Of a stretch of 64,000 nucleotides of DNA, positions 35,742 through 45,422 are shown one piece after another. Origin of the DNA: Flavobacterium sp. (GTDB lineage: Bacteria; Bacteroidota; Bacteroidia; Flavobacteriales; Flavobacteriaceae); contig NZ_JANXTI010000035.1 in the NCBI RefSeq assembly GCF_025352425.1, positions 1 to 64,000 of the forward strand. The letters run 5' to 3'. Numbering within the stretch: the first letter of the stretch is position 1; the number at the start of each line of letters is the position of its first letter. Below the pieces are notes generated by a model that was not told where the DNA came from, did not search any database, and worked only from the letters and a program-made list of their open reading frames with translations. A program made the position numbers and the translations under genes.

Positions 35742-36476
35742 TTAAATTTTAATAGATTGTATCACCGCTTTTTCTGTTTTCTCCATTAACACTTCAAAAG
35801 GAAATTCTTTTACAGCAATAGCTTCGTGAATTATAAATTGCAAATGATTCCCTAAACCCATTGGGAACGCTCCAAATTTAACCATTTTCCACGAATTATT
35901 AATAGTAATTGGCACAACATATGCGGATGGCGCATATTTACATAAGATTTTTAAGCCACTTTTGGCAAATTCTTTAGGCTTCCCGTTCTTACTTCGGGTG
36001 CCTTCAGGAAAAATAACGGCTGCGCGATTATACTGTTCTATGTATTCTGACAATCCTTTTATCAAAGGGATAGCTTGTTTTGGATCTTTTCTGTCGATAA
36101 GAATAGAGCCTCCGTGTCTAAGATTATACGAAACACTTGGAATGCCATCTCCTAATTCTTTCTTGCTGACAAACTTGGCGTGAAAACGTCGCAAATACCA
36201 AATAATTCCAACAATATCATAAAGGCTTTGATGGTTAGAAACAAAGATTATTGGAACATTCTTTGGGATAGTATCCCTGTTTTCAAAAGAATACCTTGTC
36301 CCTAAAATATTGGTGCATTTAGATAGAAAAAAGTTCAAATAATCCACGCTTTTTTTGTGCGCCTGATAGCCAAAAATATTGATACATATCCACTGAATAG
36401 GATGAAAAATAACCAAACACAATCCAAAACAAAGATAAAAAACTATTGAAATTGGATACGAAATAAGCTTTTCCAT
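35742..36476 (-). CDS. plsC: 1-acyl-sn-glycerol-3-phosphate acyltransferase
   Basis: 244 residues with one or two N-terminal membrane helices and the catalytic HX4D motif H82-QSLY-D87 (NHQSLYD), plus FPEGTRS further on. It acylates lysophosphatidic acid to phosphatidic acid at the inner membrane. It is the first gene of the pair with the acyl-ACP desaturase. A second paralogue lies at 40445-41185. Confidence 0.9.
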   Translation of the reverse strand: MEKLISYPISIVFYLCFGLCLVIFHPIQWICINIFGYQAHKKSVDYLNFFLSKCTNILGTRYSFENRDTIPKNVPIIFVSNHQSLYDIVGIIWYLRRFHAKFVSKKELGDGIPSVSYNLRHGGSILIDRKDPKQAIPLIKGLSEYIEQYNRAAVIFPEGTRSKNGKPKEFAKSGLKILCKYAPSAYVVPITINNSWKMVKFGAFPMGLGNHLQFIIHEAIAVKEFPFEVLMEKTEKAVIQSIKI

Positions 36477-36493
36477 GATTTAAGAATAGATGA

Positions 36494-36501
36494 CAAAAAT
36501 A
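36494..36501 (-). promoter_or_regulatory. -7 promoter element for plsC-desaturase
   Basis: TATTTTTG on the minus strand matches TAnnTTTG, 17 nt before the plsC ATG. The rest of the 235-bp gap to recA holds no gene; I could not pick a convincing recA promoter or SOS box. Confidence 0.5.
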
Positions 36502-36711
36502 AGGAAAAATCAAAGCATGGAATATAAAACAAGGGTAAAAACATTTTAAAAAAGTACACTTTTTGTATACCATTTCAAAATTTGGTAATCGTATCTTTAA
36601 CTGATTATAATTGTTATTTGAAAGGGCGTAATAATTTGTTCAAAACTCCTCCGATTTGTATCCTATAACATCAAAAAAAGCATTATTTTTATGCCACAAA
36701 AATTATAAAAA

Positions 36712-37716
36712 ATGAGTTCAGAAAAAGAAGCCAAATTAAAAGCATTACAATTAACGCTGGATAAATTAGACAAGGCATACGGCAAGGGAACCGTAATGAA
36801 AATGGGAGACAAAGCGGTTGAAGAGGTAGAAACAATTCCTTCTGGTTCGCTTGGTCTAGATTTAGCATTGGGTGTAAATGGTTACCCAAGAGGAAGGGTT
36901 ATTGAAATATATGGTCCGGAATCTTCCGGAAAAACAACCTTAACACTTCATGCCATTGCTGAGGCACAAAAAGCAGGTGGAATTGCAGCTTTTATTGATG
37001 CAGAGCATGCCTTTGATAGAAATTATGCAGAGAAATTAGGTGTAGATATTGAGAATTTAATTATTTCACAGCCAGATAACGGTGAACAGGCTTTGGAAAT
37101 TGCAGAGAATCTAATTCGTTCCGGAGCCATTGACATTGTTGTTATTGACTCGGTTGCAGCATTGACTCCAAAAAGCGAAATAGAAGGAGAAATGGGTGAT
37201 TCTAAAATGGGATTACACGCTCGATTGATGTCGCAGGCGCTGAGAAAATTAACTGGAACTATCAGCAAAACAAATTGTACCGTATTTTTCATCAATCAGT
37301 TGAGAGAGAAAATTGGTGTTATGTTTGGAAACCCAGAAACAACAACTGGTGGAAATGCTTTAAAATTCTACGCTTCTATTCGTTTAGACATTCGTCGCTC
37401 TTCACAAATTAAAGATGGTGAAAACGTAATTGGAAACAGAACCAAAGTTAAGGTGGTAAAAAATAAAGTAGCTCCACCATTTAAAACTGCTGAGTTCGAC
37501 ATCATGTATGGCGAAGGGGTTTCAAAAACCGGAGAAATTCTTGATTTAGCTGTTGAATTTGAAATCATCAAAAAAGCCGGTTCCTGGTTCAGTTATGGCG
37601 AAACAAAACTTGGGCAAGGAAGAGACGCTGTGAAAGTCTTGATAAAAGACAATCCGGAATTAGCCGATGAATTAGAACAAAAAATTAAAGATTATATCAA
37701 AGAAAGCAATGCTTAA
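36712..37716 (+). CDS. recA: Recombinase RecA
   Basis: 334 residues. It forms the nucleoprotein filament for homologous recombination and repair. Walker A GPESSGKT is at 68-75. [21 protein letters not shown] is the loop region, and the C-terminus is normal. A strong terminator follows directly. Confidence 0.98.
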   Translation: MSSEKEAKLKALQLTLDKLDKAYGKGTVMKMGDKAVEEVETIPSGSLGLDLALGVNGYPRGRVIEIYGPESSGKTTLTLHAIAEAQKAGGIAAFIDAEHAFDRNYAEKLGVDIENLIISQPDNGEQALEIAENLIRSGAIDIVVIDSVAALTPKSEIEGEMGDSKMGLHARLMSQALRKLTGTISKTNCTVFFINQLREKIGVMFGNPETTTGGNALKFYASIRLDIRRSSQIKDGENVIGNRTKVKVVKNKVAPPFKTAEFDIMYGEGVSKTGEILDLAVEFEIIKKAGSWFSYGETKLGQGRDAVKVLIKDNPELADELEQKIKDYIKESNA

Positions 37717-37726
37717 TAAACTAACT

Positions 37727-37752
37727 AAATCACGCCATGAGCGTGATTTTTT
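37727..37752 (+). terminator. recA terminator
   Basis: AAATCACGC, CATGA loop, GCGTGATTT and a T-run, 10 nt after the recA stop. Confidence 0.9.
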
Positions 37753-37812
37753 TATTACCTTAACGCAACCATTTTTATAAAAAAGTATCCTAACAACAAA
37801 ATCAATTGTAAT

Positions 37813-38226
37813 ATGAGAAAAATAATCCCCCTTTTAGCCCTCTTTTTTTTGTTCAATGCTTGTTCACCAGGCGATGACACCCAATATTTATTTGAATTAA
37901 GACCAATACAAAGTGTTGATATCCCGACTGAATTTACTTTAGGGCAAACCTATCCTATAACTGTTCATTATACAGTTCCTACAAGTTGCTATTACTTCAG
38001 CACTTTGTATTATGATAAAGATTTAAACGTAAGAACTATTGCTGTTGAAAATGCGATTGCACAAAGAAATAATTGTCAGGAATTAACTCCTGAAATGGGC
38101 GCAAGTACATATACTTTCAACTTTTACGTGACTAGTAATGGCTCTTATATATTTAAATTTTATCAGGGAAAAGATGACCAGGGAAATAATGTATTTCTAG
38201 AATATGAAGTGCCTGTGACGAATTAA
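37813..38226 (+). CDS. Lipoprotein of unknown function
   Basis: A 137-residue lipoprotein: signal peptide with lipobox C17 (FNACSPGD), then a beta-rich domain with an Ig-like look (FTLGQTYPITVHYTVPTSC). I do not recognise a named family. It precedes the sigma factor gene by 21 nt, so it may be part of the same transcript and of its envelope-stress circuit, but that is a guess. Confidence 0.75.
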   Translation: MRKIIPLLALFFLFNACSPGDDTQYLFELRPIQSVDIPTEFTLGQTYPITVHYTVPTSCYYFSTLYYDKDLNVRTIAVENAIAQRNNCQELTPEMGASTYTFNFYVTSNGSYIFKFYQGKDDQGNNVFLEYEVPVTN

Positions 38227-38247
38227 ATAACAATCAATTTTGGAAAA

Positions 38248-38799
38248 TTGGATTTAAATCAACTCATAAATGATTGCAAAAAAAATGATAGAAAGGCACA
38301 GGAACAGTTGTACAACTTGTATTCGCCAAAACTGTTTGCAGCTTGCTTGAAATATTCACGTAATTATACTGAGGCGCAAGATAATTTACAAGATGGATTT
38401 ATACTGATTTTTAATAAAATTGAGCAGTATGCGTTTAAAGGTTCTTTTGATGGCTGGTTAAAGCGAGTTATGATTAACAATGTTTTACAGCAATATCGGA
38501 CGCAGACGTTTTTAAGTTTAGTAAAAGAAGATATTCCTGAGGATTGTGAAATTGAAATAGATGACGAAAATATATCTTTAGATTATTTGCTAAAGATTAT
38601 TCAGGAATTGCCCGACAGGTATAGATTAGTATTCAATCTTTATGTAAATGATGATTATTCGCATGCTGAAATTGCCGAAATGCTTTCGATAAATATCGGA
38701 ACATCTAAATCGAATTTATCTCGTGCCCGAATGATTTTAAAAGAAAAAATAGAACGTTATAAAAACGATTCAAACAAAACATTTCCTTCTGCAAAATGA
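38248..38799 (+). CDS. ECF RNA polymerase sigma factor
   Basis: A 183-residue extracytoplasmic-function sigma factor. Region 2 spans about 20-90 (AQDNLQDGFILIFNKI) and region 4 about 115-170 (LPDRYRLVFNLYVND, HAEIAEMLSINIGTSKSNLSRAR). The start is TTG at 38248, giving MDLNQLINDC, which fits the family; no ATG is available nearby. Its stop overlaps the ATG of the next gene (ATGA), typical of a sigma and its membrane partner. Confidence 0.92.
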   Translation: MDLNQLINDCKKNDRKAQEQLYNLYSPKLFAACLKYSRNYTEAQDNLQDGFILIFNKIEQYAFKGSFDGWLKRVMINNVLQQYRTQTFLSLVKEDIPEDCEIEIDDENISLDYLLKIIQELPDRYRLVFNLYVNDDYSHAEIAEMLSINIGTSKSNLSRARMILKEKIERYKNDSNKTFPSAK

Positions 38800-40361
38800 G
38801 TGAAAGAAAAAACATAGACCGTCTGTTTCAGGAAAAATTCAAAGATTTTGAGGTAAAGCCACCTAAAGAAACTTGGGCAAATATTGCAACAAAACTCGAT
38901 GAAAAAAAGAAAAGAAGAATAATTCCATTTTGGTGGAAATTATCGGGCGTTGCTGCTTTGTTTTTAATTGGTTTTTTAATCTCTAAATCTATTTATAATC
39001 CGGAAGTTAAAACTGAAAATTCGGTTGTAAACGAGACAAATTCTGGCAAAACAAACCAAATAAACAAAAGCGATATAAATAAAAAAGATTTGAATGTGAC
39101 CAATTCAACTTCTGATGCTGTTGTAACCAATTCTGACAAAGTTAAAAAAGAAGAATATAAAGCTAAAGTAGCTACCTATTCTTCAGAATCAAGCGTTGCC
39201 AAAAGAAATTCTTCAAATCATCGTTCTTTGAAAAACAAATCAAATTCTGAAAAAAATAAAACTGCTGTAGCCCAATCTGTTTTTGAAAAATCACAAAAAC
39301 AACTAGCTCAAACAAAAAACGGGAATAATCAATCAAAAGCCTCAGGAGGCTTAAGCCATAGCGAACAGGCTAAGCAAATTGCTCAAACAGATCTGAAAGC
39401 GGGTAATAACAAAAAAAATCAATCTGCCTTTGACAATTCTTCCGAAGCAGAACAGAGCGGAGCTAAAACACCTATCAATCTTAATGATTTGAAAGGGAAT
39501 GGTATTTCAAAAACTGTAACAAAAGAAATTGAAAATAAGGTAAACGACACAGCTTCCAAAAAAAGTGTCGCTAACAATGAATTGGAAGAATTGCTTAATG
39601 AAAAAGAAAGCAAATTAAAGCAGGAATCTAAAAGAAATAGGTGGCAACTTACCTCAAATGTTGCCCCTGTTTTTTTAGGTTCAATTTCTAATGGTTCGCC
39701 AATCGATTCAACGCTTGCCAAAAATTCTAAATCATATAATACAAATGTAGGTTTCGGACTTGGCTTGAGTTATGAGGTAAATAAAAAATTAACGGTCAGA
39801 GCCGGATTAAACAAAGTCAATATTAGCTACGACACCAATAACATTGTGTTCTTTACCGGAATCCAAGCCAAAGTGTTGGCTAATGTTTCCCCGACGGCTT
39901 CGAGTGCAATGATTCAGATACAAAACAATGCTGCTAACAATTCAAATTCGATATCCGAAAACGGATTGCTGCCTTTTGAAAACTCCTTTGCAAACAAAAA
40001 CACCGGTCAACTCAATCAGGAAATAGGTTATTTAGAAATGCCTTTCGAAATGACTTATGCGCTTTTCGATAAAAAATTTGGTTTACGAATTATTGGTGGA
40101 TTTAGCACGCTTTTTCTTCAGGACAATAGCATTACGATTGTATCAGAAGGCAGAGAAACGTTGCTTGGAAAAGCAAATAATTTAAACAACGTTCATTTCA
40201 GCACCAATTTTGGAATGGGAATAAAATATGGTTTTATGAGATCGTTTGAATTCAATTTGGAACCAACAATAAAATATCAATTGAATACATTTAGCTCAAA
40301 TGCGGGGAATTTCAAACCATTCATTTTTGGAGTTTACAGCGGAATCAGCTACAGGTTTTAG
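38796..40361 (+). CDS. Membrane partner of the sigma factor with C-terminal beta-barrel
   Basis: 521 residues with an unusual layout. Residues 1-45 are cytoplasmic and resemble a short anti-sigma tail (RLFQEKFKDFEVKPPKETW). One membrane helix spans 47-63. A long Ser/Asn/Lys/Gln low-complexity stretch (about 70-285) could cross the periplasm, and the C-terminal 230 residues look like an outer-membrane porin-like barrel ending SGISYRF. If the reading is right, one chain links the cytoplasmic sigma factor to the outer membrane. Anti-sigma function is inferred from the 4-nt overlap. Confidence 0.75.
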   Translation: MSERKNIDRLFQEKFKDFEVKPPKETWANIATKLDEKKKRRIIPFWWKLSGVAALFLIGFLISKSIYNPEVKTENSVVNETNSGKTNQINKSDINKKDLNVTNSTSDAVVTNSDKVKKEEYKAKVATYSSESSVAKRNSSNHRSLKNKSNSEKNKTAVAQSVFEKSQKQLAQTKNGNNQSKASGGLSHSEQAKQIAQTDLKAGNNKKNQSAFDNSSEAEQSGAKTPINLNDLKGNGISKTVTKEIENKVNDTASKKSVANNELEELLNEKESKLKQESKRNRWQLTSNVAPVFLGSISNGSPIDSTLAKNSKSYNTNVGFGLGLSYEVNKKLTVRAGLNKVNISYDTNNIVFFTGIQAKVLANVSPTASSAMIQIQNNAANNSNSISENGLLPFENSFANKNTGQLNQEIGYLEMPFEMTYALFDKKFGLRIIGGFSTLFLQDNSITIVSEGRETLLGKANNLNNVHFSTNFGMGIKYGFMRSFEFNLEPTIKYQLNTFSSNAGNFKPFIFGVYSGISYRF

Positions 40362-40413
40362 TTAGGTTTGTTTTAAAATTAGTTAGGAAGTGTTATTACT
40401 TCTTGGTAATAAC

Positions 40414-40445
40414 AGAAAGAGTCACAAAATTTGTGGCTCTTTCTT
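40414..40445. terminator. Bidirectional terminator
   Basis: AGAAAGAGTCACAAA and TTTGTGGCTCTTTCT form a hairpin of about 14 bp. It lies between the convergent sigma-partner and plsC-like genes and probably serves both. Confidence 0.85.
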
Positions 40446-41185
40446 TATGGATTAAATGCTTGAAGCTGCTTAAAAATGACTTCCCGGACTGATGCTTTTA
40501 GTGTTTTTTTATATTCTGAAGAGTTATCTTTAGTATCGAAAAAACGTTGAATTTTTACACGCATCAAACCCGGACTTCCACTGAAAAAAGTATAGGAAAA
40601 ACGTTTTTTGTTATCGGCGAAAGTTATCGGAACAATTGGAATATGATGGTCAATCGCCAATCGGAAAGCACCGTCTTTAAATTCATCCAACACAATTGAT
40701 TCATCGAGTGGGACACCGCCTTCGGGGAAAATACAAATGCTAAATCCTTGGTTTATCTTTTTTTGTGCTCTTTCAAAAACTTCCATTCTGCTTTTTGAAC
40801 TGCTTCTGTCAACCAAAATACAGGTTCTTTTATAGAAAAATCCAAAAAGTGGAATCTTGGTCAATTCCTTTTTTCCAACGAAAACAAAAGGGTTTTTCAC
40901 CACCGAAAGCATCAACATAATATCTGTCATAGAAGTATGATTGGCAACAAACATATAGCTTTTTCCTTCAATGATTTCTTCTTCTGTTTCCAATTCAACT
41001 CTGAATCCCATACCAAACAATATGATTTTTGCCCAAATTCTGGCCATCACAAAAAAATAAGGATACCATTTTTCTTTAAGAATTGAAATAAAAAGAAATG
41101 GGAACATAACAATTATGGGAATCGCCATTAAAATGTAAAACCAAATGCGATAAAGTGTCCAAAAAACAATTTTCAATGCTCTCAT
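40445..41185 (-). CDS. 1-acyl-glycerol-3-phosphate acyltransferase (second PlsC-like)
   Basis: 246 residues from the ATG at 41185; the open frame to 41299 would run over the divergent trpS start and its promoter, so it is rejected. The HX4D motif is H83-TSMT-D88 (NHTSMTD), followed by FPEGGVPLDE. Two hydrophobic segments lie at 9-35. Same activity class as the gene at 35742, but the EGTR motif is replaced by EGGV, so its acyl acceptor may differ. Confidence 0.87.
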   Translation of the reverse strand: MRALKIVFWTLYRIWFYILMAIPIIVMFPFLFISILKEKWYPYFFVMARIWAKIILFGMGFRVELETEEEIIEGKSYMFVANHTSMTDIMLMLSVVKNPFVFVGKKELTKIPLFGFFYKRTCILVDRSSSKSRMEVFERAQKKINQGFSICIFPEGGVPLDESIVLDEFKDGAFRLAIDHHIPIVPITFADNKKRFSYTFFSGSPGLMRVKIQRFFDTKDNSSEYKKTLKASVREVIFKQLQAFNP

Positions 41186-41230
41186 ATTGTCAAATGTAAT
41201 GAAAGGTATGCAATTTTTGATACAAACGTT

Positions 41231-41238
41231 TAACTTTG
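41231..41238 (+). promoter_or_regulatory. -7 promoter element for trpS
   Basis: TAACTTTG matches TAnnTTTG, 21 nt before the ATG at 41260. It overlaps the TTG at 41236 that would otherwise begin the longer frame. Confidence 0.55.
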
Positions 41239-41259
41239 CGATTAGAAAAAAAATTGAAA

Positions 41260-42237
41260 ATGTCAAAAATACTAACCGGAATTCAAAGCACTGGCACACC
41301 GCATTTAGGAAACTTATTGGGAGCTATTTTGCCCGCCATTGCATTGTCAAAAAAACCAGGTAATGAATCGTTTCTTTTTATTGCGGATTTGCATTCAATT
41401 ACCCAAATAAAGAATGGAGACGAACTTCGTCAAAATACCTATAGCACGGCGGCAGTTTGGCTCGCTTGCGGATTAGATGTTGATAAAGTGATTTTTTATC
41501 GTCAGAGTGATTTAGTGCAAACAGCTGAATTATCATGGTACCTGAGCTGCTTTTTCCCTTTTCAGCGTTTGACATTAGCACATTCTTTCAAAGACAAAGC
41601 CGACAGATTAGAAGACGTTAATGCTGGTTTATTTTCATACCCAATGCTTATGGCTGCTGATATTTTATTGTATGAGGCTGATTTTGTTCCCGTTGGAAAA
41701 GATCAGTTACAACATATTGAGATTACTCGTGATGTTGCATCCCGCTTTAATCATCAAATGGGAGAAACCTTTGTAATTCCTGAAGCCAAAGTTCAGGAAG
41801 ACACGATGTATGTACCCGGAACTGATGGTCAAAAAATGAGTAAATCCCGTGGTAACATAATCAACATTTTCTTGGATGATAAAGGATTGCGTAAGCAAAT
41901 TATGAGCATTGAGACCGATAGCACACCACTTGAAGAACCGAAAAATCCTGATACCTGCAAAATATTTGGCCTCTATAAATTATTGGCAGATGCAACTCAA
42001 ATTGCAGAAATGAGAATAAAATATTCCAACATTAATAGGAACTTTGGTTATGGTCATGCAAAGCAGGAACTGTTTGAGTTAATCGTTGCCAACTTCAAGA
42101 CCGAAAGAGAAAAATACAATTACTACATGAGCAATCTGTCCGAAGTGGATGCGTTGCTCAAACAAGGTGCAATTAAAGCAGGAGCAATTGCAAATGATGT
42201 CTTAAAAAGGGTACGTGAAAAATTGGGGTTTGAATAA
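41260..42237 (+). CDS. trpS: Tryptophanyl-tRNA synthetase
   Basis: 325 residues. It charges tRNA-Trp. The class I HIGH-like motif is PHLGN at 14-18 and the KMSKS loop is at 192-196. The start is the ATG at 41260 (MSKILTGIQSTG); the TTG 24 nt earlier lies in the promoter. Length is normal for bacterial TrpRS. Confidence 0.96.
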   Translation: MSKILTGIQSTGTPHLGNLLGAILPAIALSKKPGNESFLFIADLHSITQIKNGDELRQNTYSTAAVWLACGLDVDKVIFYRQSDLVQTAELSWYLSCFFPFQRLTLAHSFKDKADRLEDVNAGLFSYPMLMAADILLYEADFVPVGKDQLQHIEITRDVASRFNHQMGETFVIPEAKVQEDTMYVPGTDGQKMSKSRGNIINIFLDDKGLRKQIMSIETDSTPLEEPKNPDTCKIFGLYKLLADATQIAEMRIKYSNINRNFGYGHAKQELFELIVANFKTEREKYNYYMSNLSEVDALLKQGAIKAGAIANDVLKRVREKLGFE

Positions 42238-42268
42238 AATTTATACATTTGATAAAAATTTATTTCAC

Positions 42269-42676
42269 ATGAAAAATATTGTTTTCACTATGCTTCTCGC
42301 ATTAGTATCTTGTACTGCTTTTTCACAAATTAAATACACTGAAGAAAAAAACCCTGATTTGAGTAAAATGCTTGCCAAAGTTCACACCAACAGTGCCTTT
42401 GGTTTCAAAAATTATTTGGTGAAAACTTTTGTTATTAATCCTGATTTAGGTTATTCCAAAAACGAAGACCCTGAAGGAGCTAATCAAAATGCTTATATTT
42501 CTGTTAGTTTTTTAGAGAAACTAATTACAACAAAGTTGTATAAAGTTGATACACTTATTAACCCTGAGGTTATTGGTGTTGGTGAAGTTCCAAATGGGTT
42601 TGAAATTACCATCGACCATGGTTTGCCAGAAGATAGAATAGAAGAGGTATTTACTTTAGTAATGCCAAAAAGATAA
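42269..42676 (+). CDS. Exported protein of unknown function
   Basis: 135 residues from the ATG at 42269, with a signal peptide (cut near AFS-Q, about residue 20). An earlier in-frame ATG overlaps the end of trpS and would bury the signal peptide. The mature part has no motif that I recognise. It ends 5 nt before the stop of the convergent dprA. Confidence 0.7.
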   Translation: MKNIVFTMLLALVSCTAFSQIKYTEEKNPDLSKMLAKVHTNSAFGFKNYLVKTFVINPDLGYSKNEDPEGANQNAYISVSFLEKLITTKLYKVDTLINPEVIGVGEVPNGFEITIDHGLPEDRIEEVFTLVMPKR

Positions 42677-42681
42677 TCTTC

Positions 42682-43785
42682 TTATATCGCTTCAAATAAT
42701 TTTCCTGGTAAAGGCCGAATAACGCCTTTTAATTCCATAGTTAAGAGCAGAGATGAAATTCTAAAAATTGGGAAATCGCAGTCAAGGGCAATTATGTCTA
42801 ATAATTGCTTCCCGTTTTGTTCCAAATAATCGTAGACTTTTTGTTCCTCATTATTAAGAACAACGAAAAGTTGTTTTTGAACTGGTTTGATTGCTTTATT
42901 CTCTAATTCCCAATTCAAAATATAAAACAAATCCGCTGCCGAAGTCATCAAGTTGGCCCGTTGGGTTTTAATTAGATTATTGCATCCCTGGCTTAATTTA
43001 TCTGAAGTTCTCCCCGGCACGGCGAATACATCCCGATTGTACTCATTTGCCATTATTGCCGTGATTAATGAACCTCCTTTTTCAGCGCTTTCGATTACTA
43101 CGGTTGCTTCGCTCATTCCGGCAACAATGCGATTTCGGCGTACAAAATTTTCTTTATCGGGATTTGAATTACTCCAGAACTCAGTTAAAAAACCGCCGTT
43201 TCCTTCCATCCTTGCAACATATTTTTTGTGTGTTTTGGGATAAACCTGATTTAAACCGTGAGCCAGAACGCCGATAGTTTGCAAGTTGTTCTCCATAGCT
43301 GCCTGATGAGCAACAATGTCAACGCCGTATGCAAATCCGCTCACAATTATCGGATTGAAAATCGCCAAATCTTCTATCAGTTGTTTACAAAAGTTTGATC
43401 CATACGATGTGATTTCACGCGTACCAACGATGCTAATTATTTTTCTGTTTTTGAAATTTAAATTCCCTGAAGCAAAAAGCAAAATTGGTCCGTCAATACA
43501 ATGTTTTAATTTGTCCGGATAATCATTATCTTGGTAGTAAAGAATAGTTACTTTTTCTTTCTCTACAAATCGAAGCTCCTGTTCAGCTTTTTCAAAAATT
43601 GTTTTATCGGCTAGTTTTTTAACCAAAACATCGCCTACTCCGTCTATTGATTTTAATGATCGCAATTTGGAATTGAAGACATTTTCAGCTGAACCGCAGT
43701 GATTTATGAGTTTTTTAGCAACAATATCTCCAACGCCTTCTACTTTTAATAGTGCCAAAAGGTGAAAAAGTTCGTTTGTATCCAT
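42682..43785 (-). CDS. dprA: DNA-processing protein DprA
   Basis: 367 residues. DprA loads RecA on incoming single-stranded DNA in natural transformation. An N-terminal helix-hairpin-helix region (GVGDIVAKKLINHCGS) precedes the Rossmann-like core with the SGFAYGVDIVAHQAA segment and the GGSLITAIMANEYNRDVFAVPG signature. A C-terminal winged helix follows (about 300-367). The gene is complete, so DNA uptake is possible, but no com genes are in view. Confidence 0.95.
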   Translation of the reverse strand: MDTNELFHLLALLKVEGVGDIVAKKLINHCGSAENVFNSKLRSLKSIDGVGDVLVKKLADKTIFEKAEQELRFVEKEKVTILYYQDNDYPDKLKHCIDGPILLFASGNLNFKNRKIISIVGTREITSYGSNFCKQLIEDLAIFNPIIVSGFAYGVDIVAHQAAMENNLQTIGVLAHGLNQVYPKTHKKYVARMEGNGGFLTEFWSNSNPDKENFVRRNRIVAGMSEATVVIESAEKGGSLITAIMANEYNRDVFAVPGRTSDKLSQGCNNLIKTQRANLMTSAADLFYILNWELENKAIKPVQKQLFVVLNNEEQKVYDYLEQNGKQLLDIIALDCDFPIFRISSLLLTMELKGVIRPLPGKLFEAI

Positions 43786-43885
43786 GTGCTTATTTTACTA
43801 CAAAAATAAATCTTTTTCTTGGGATTGTTAATAAATTTTGTGAATAATTATTTGTTAGTGTCATTGTTTATCTAAATTTGTCAAT

Positions 43886-44824
43886 ATGAAGATTGAACAA
43901 TACATTTCCCAATTATTATATCGTTATCAATGTGTCACCGTACCAGGATTTGGTGCATTTCTTAGTGAATTTCAGTCGGCGCAACTGGACGAAAATTCAC
44001 ATTCGTTTTACCCTCCAAAAAAGATAATTTCCTTCAATGCGTTTATTAAAAATAACGACGGATTGCTGGCGAACCATTTGGCGCAAGCCGAAAAAATATC
44101 TTATGAGGTTGCTGTAAATGTTATTCAAAACGAAGTAACGGATTGGAAAAATAAGATGCAGGAAATAGGAAATTATTCTGTGAAAAATATAGGTAACTTT
44201 TCACTGAATCCGGAGATGAATATTGTTTTTGTTCCCATCGATCAAATCAATTATCTCAAAGAATCTTTCGGATTGAGCTCGTTTGTTTCTCCTTTGGTAA
44301 AACGAGAAGTTTATAAAGAAGAAGTTGCTCAATTGGAAGAAAAAGCACCAATCGTATTCACACCGGAGAAAAGAAGAAATTATTCGGCTTTGAAATATGC
44401 TGCTGTTTTCTTGTTATCGGCAGGAATTACGGGACCATTTGGTTACAAGTATTATGAAAGCAAAATTGCTCAGGAAACGCTTATCGTAGAAACAAATGTT
44501 CAGAAAAAGATAAATCAAAAAATTCAGGAAGCTACTTTTTATATTTCAAATCCATTACCTGCGGTTACACTAACGGTTCCCGCAGAAAAAATGCCATATT
44601 GCGTAGTTGCAGGTGCATTTAGAATAGAAAACAATGCAGAAGAACAATATCAAAGGCTGCTTAAATTAGGATTTAAAAAAGCCAAAAGATTAGCCCCAAA
44701 CAAGCATGGATTATTTCCTGTTTTATACGGAAGTTATTCGACTTATTCTGAAGCACATGAAGCCATGAAAAACATTCAAAAATTAGACAACAAAGACGCT
44801 TGGCTTTTGGTTGAAGAATTATAA
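43886..44824 (+). CDS. HU-CCDC81 and SPOR domain membrane protein
   Basis: 312 residues. Two HU-like CCDC81 domains occupy about 1-130 (QYISQLLYRYQCVTVPGFGAF, then the GNYSVKNIGNFSL part). A membrane helix lies near 172-190, and a C-terminal SPOR domain (about 230-312, YCVVAGAFRIENNAEEQYQRL) binds denuded peptidoglycan. The layout suggests a bridge between a cytoplasmic HU-like module, possibly polymeric or DNA-facing, and the septal wall. The function is not established. Confidence 0.88.
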   Translation: MKIEQYISQLLYRYQCVTVPGFGAFLSEFQSAQLDENSHSFYPPKKIISFNAFIKNNDGLLANHLAQAEKISYEVAVNVIQNEVTDWKNKMQEIGNYSVKNIGNFSLNPEMNIVFVPIDQINYLKESFGLSSFVSPLVKREVYKEEVAQLEEKAPIVFTPEKRRNYSALKYAAVFLLSAGITGPFGYKYYESKIAQETLIVETNVQKKINQKIQEATFYISNPLPAVTLTVPAEKMPYCVVAGAFRIENNAEEQYQRLLKLGFKKAKRLAPNKHGLFPVLYGSYSTYSEAHEAMKNIQKLDNKDAWLLVEEL

Positions 44825-44863
44825 AATTATCTCGAGAAATCGGGATTTTTTGTTTTCAGTAAG

Positions 44864-44871
44864 TACCTTTG
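44864..44871 (+). promoter_or_regulatory. -7 promoter element for the thioesterase gene
   Basis: TACCTTTG fits TAnnTTTG and lies only 10 nt before the ATG at 44882, so the transcript would be leaderless or nearly so. Confidence 0.55.
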
Positions 44872-44881
44872 CAAAAAAAAT

Positions 44882-45391
44882 ATGAACCCAAAACATCCTT
44901 CTGAATCGTTAACCATTTTAACCGATTTAGTATTACCTGGCGAAACCAACCCTTTAAACAATCTTTTTGGGGGCGAATTACTGGCCCGAATGGACAGAGC
45001 TGCAAGTATTGCTGCCAGAAGGCATTCCCGAAGAATTACTGTTACTGCTTCTGTAAATCACGTGGCTTTTAATCGCGCCATTCCGTTGGGTAGTGTGGTA
45101 ACTGTAGAAGCTAAAGTTTCACGTGCTTTTACATCGTCTATGGAAATCTTTTTGGATGTTTGGATAGAGGATAGAGAATCCGGAATTAGAACTAAAGCGA
45201 ACGAAGCAATTTATACTTTTGTGGCTGTTGACGAAAGCGGAAATCCAGTGCCGGTGCCACAAATTGAACCAGAAACAGAAGAGGAAAAAATTAGGTATGA
45301 GGCTGCTTTACGCAGAAAACAATTAAGTTTAGTCTTGGCCGGAAAAATGAATCCACACGATGCAAGCGAATTAAAAGCATTGTTTTTATAG
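44882..45391 (+). CDS. Acyl-CoA thioesterase (hotdog fold)
   Basis: 169 residues of the YciA/BFIT-type thioesterases, which hydrolyse acyl-CoA esters. The NNLFGGELLARMDRAASIAA helix with the conserved catalytic region and the VTASVNHVAFNRAIPLGS strand are typical. A single gene between its own promoter and a family B hairpin. Chain-length preference is not predictable here. Confidence 0.88.
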   Translation: MNPKHPSESLTILTDLVLPGETNPLNNLFGGELLARMDRAASIAARRHSRRITVTASVNHVAFNRAIPLGSVVTVEAKVSRAFTSSMEIFLDVWIEDRESGIRTKANEAIYTFVAVDESGNPVPVPQIEPETEEEKIRYEAALRRKQLSLVLAGKMNPHDASELKALFL

Positions 45392-45422
45392 CTGATACAT
45401 ATTCAATATGTTGCTTATTTTT

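Noticed and set aside
36530..36575. AAAAAGTACACTTTTT near plsC/recA as an SOS or LexA box
   Set aside because: The symmetry is imperfect, it is far from recA, and many flavobacteria lack LexA. There is no support for a regulator.
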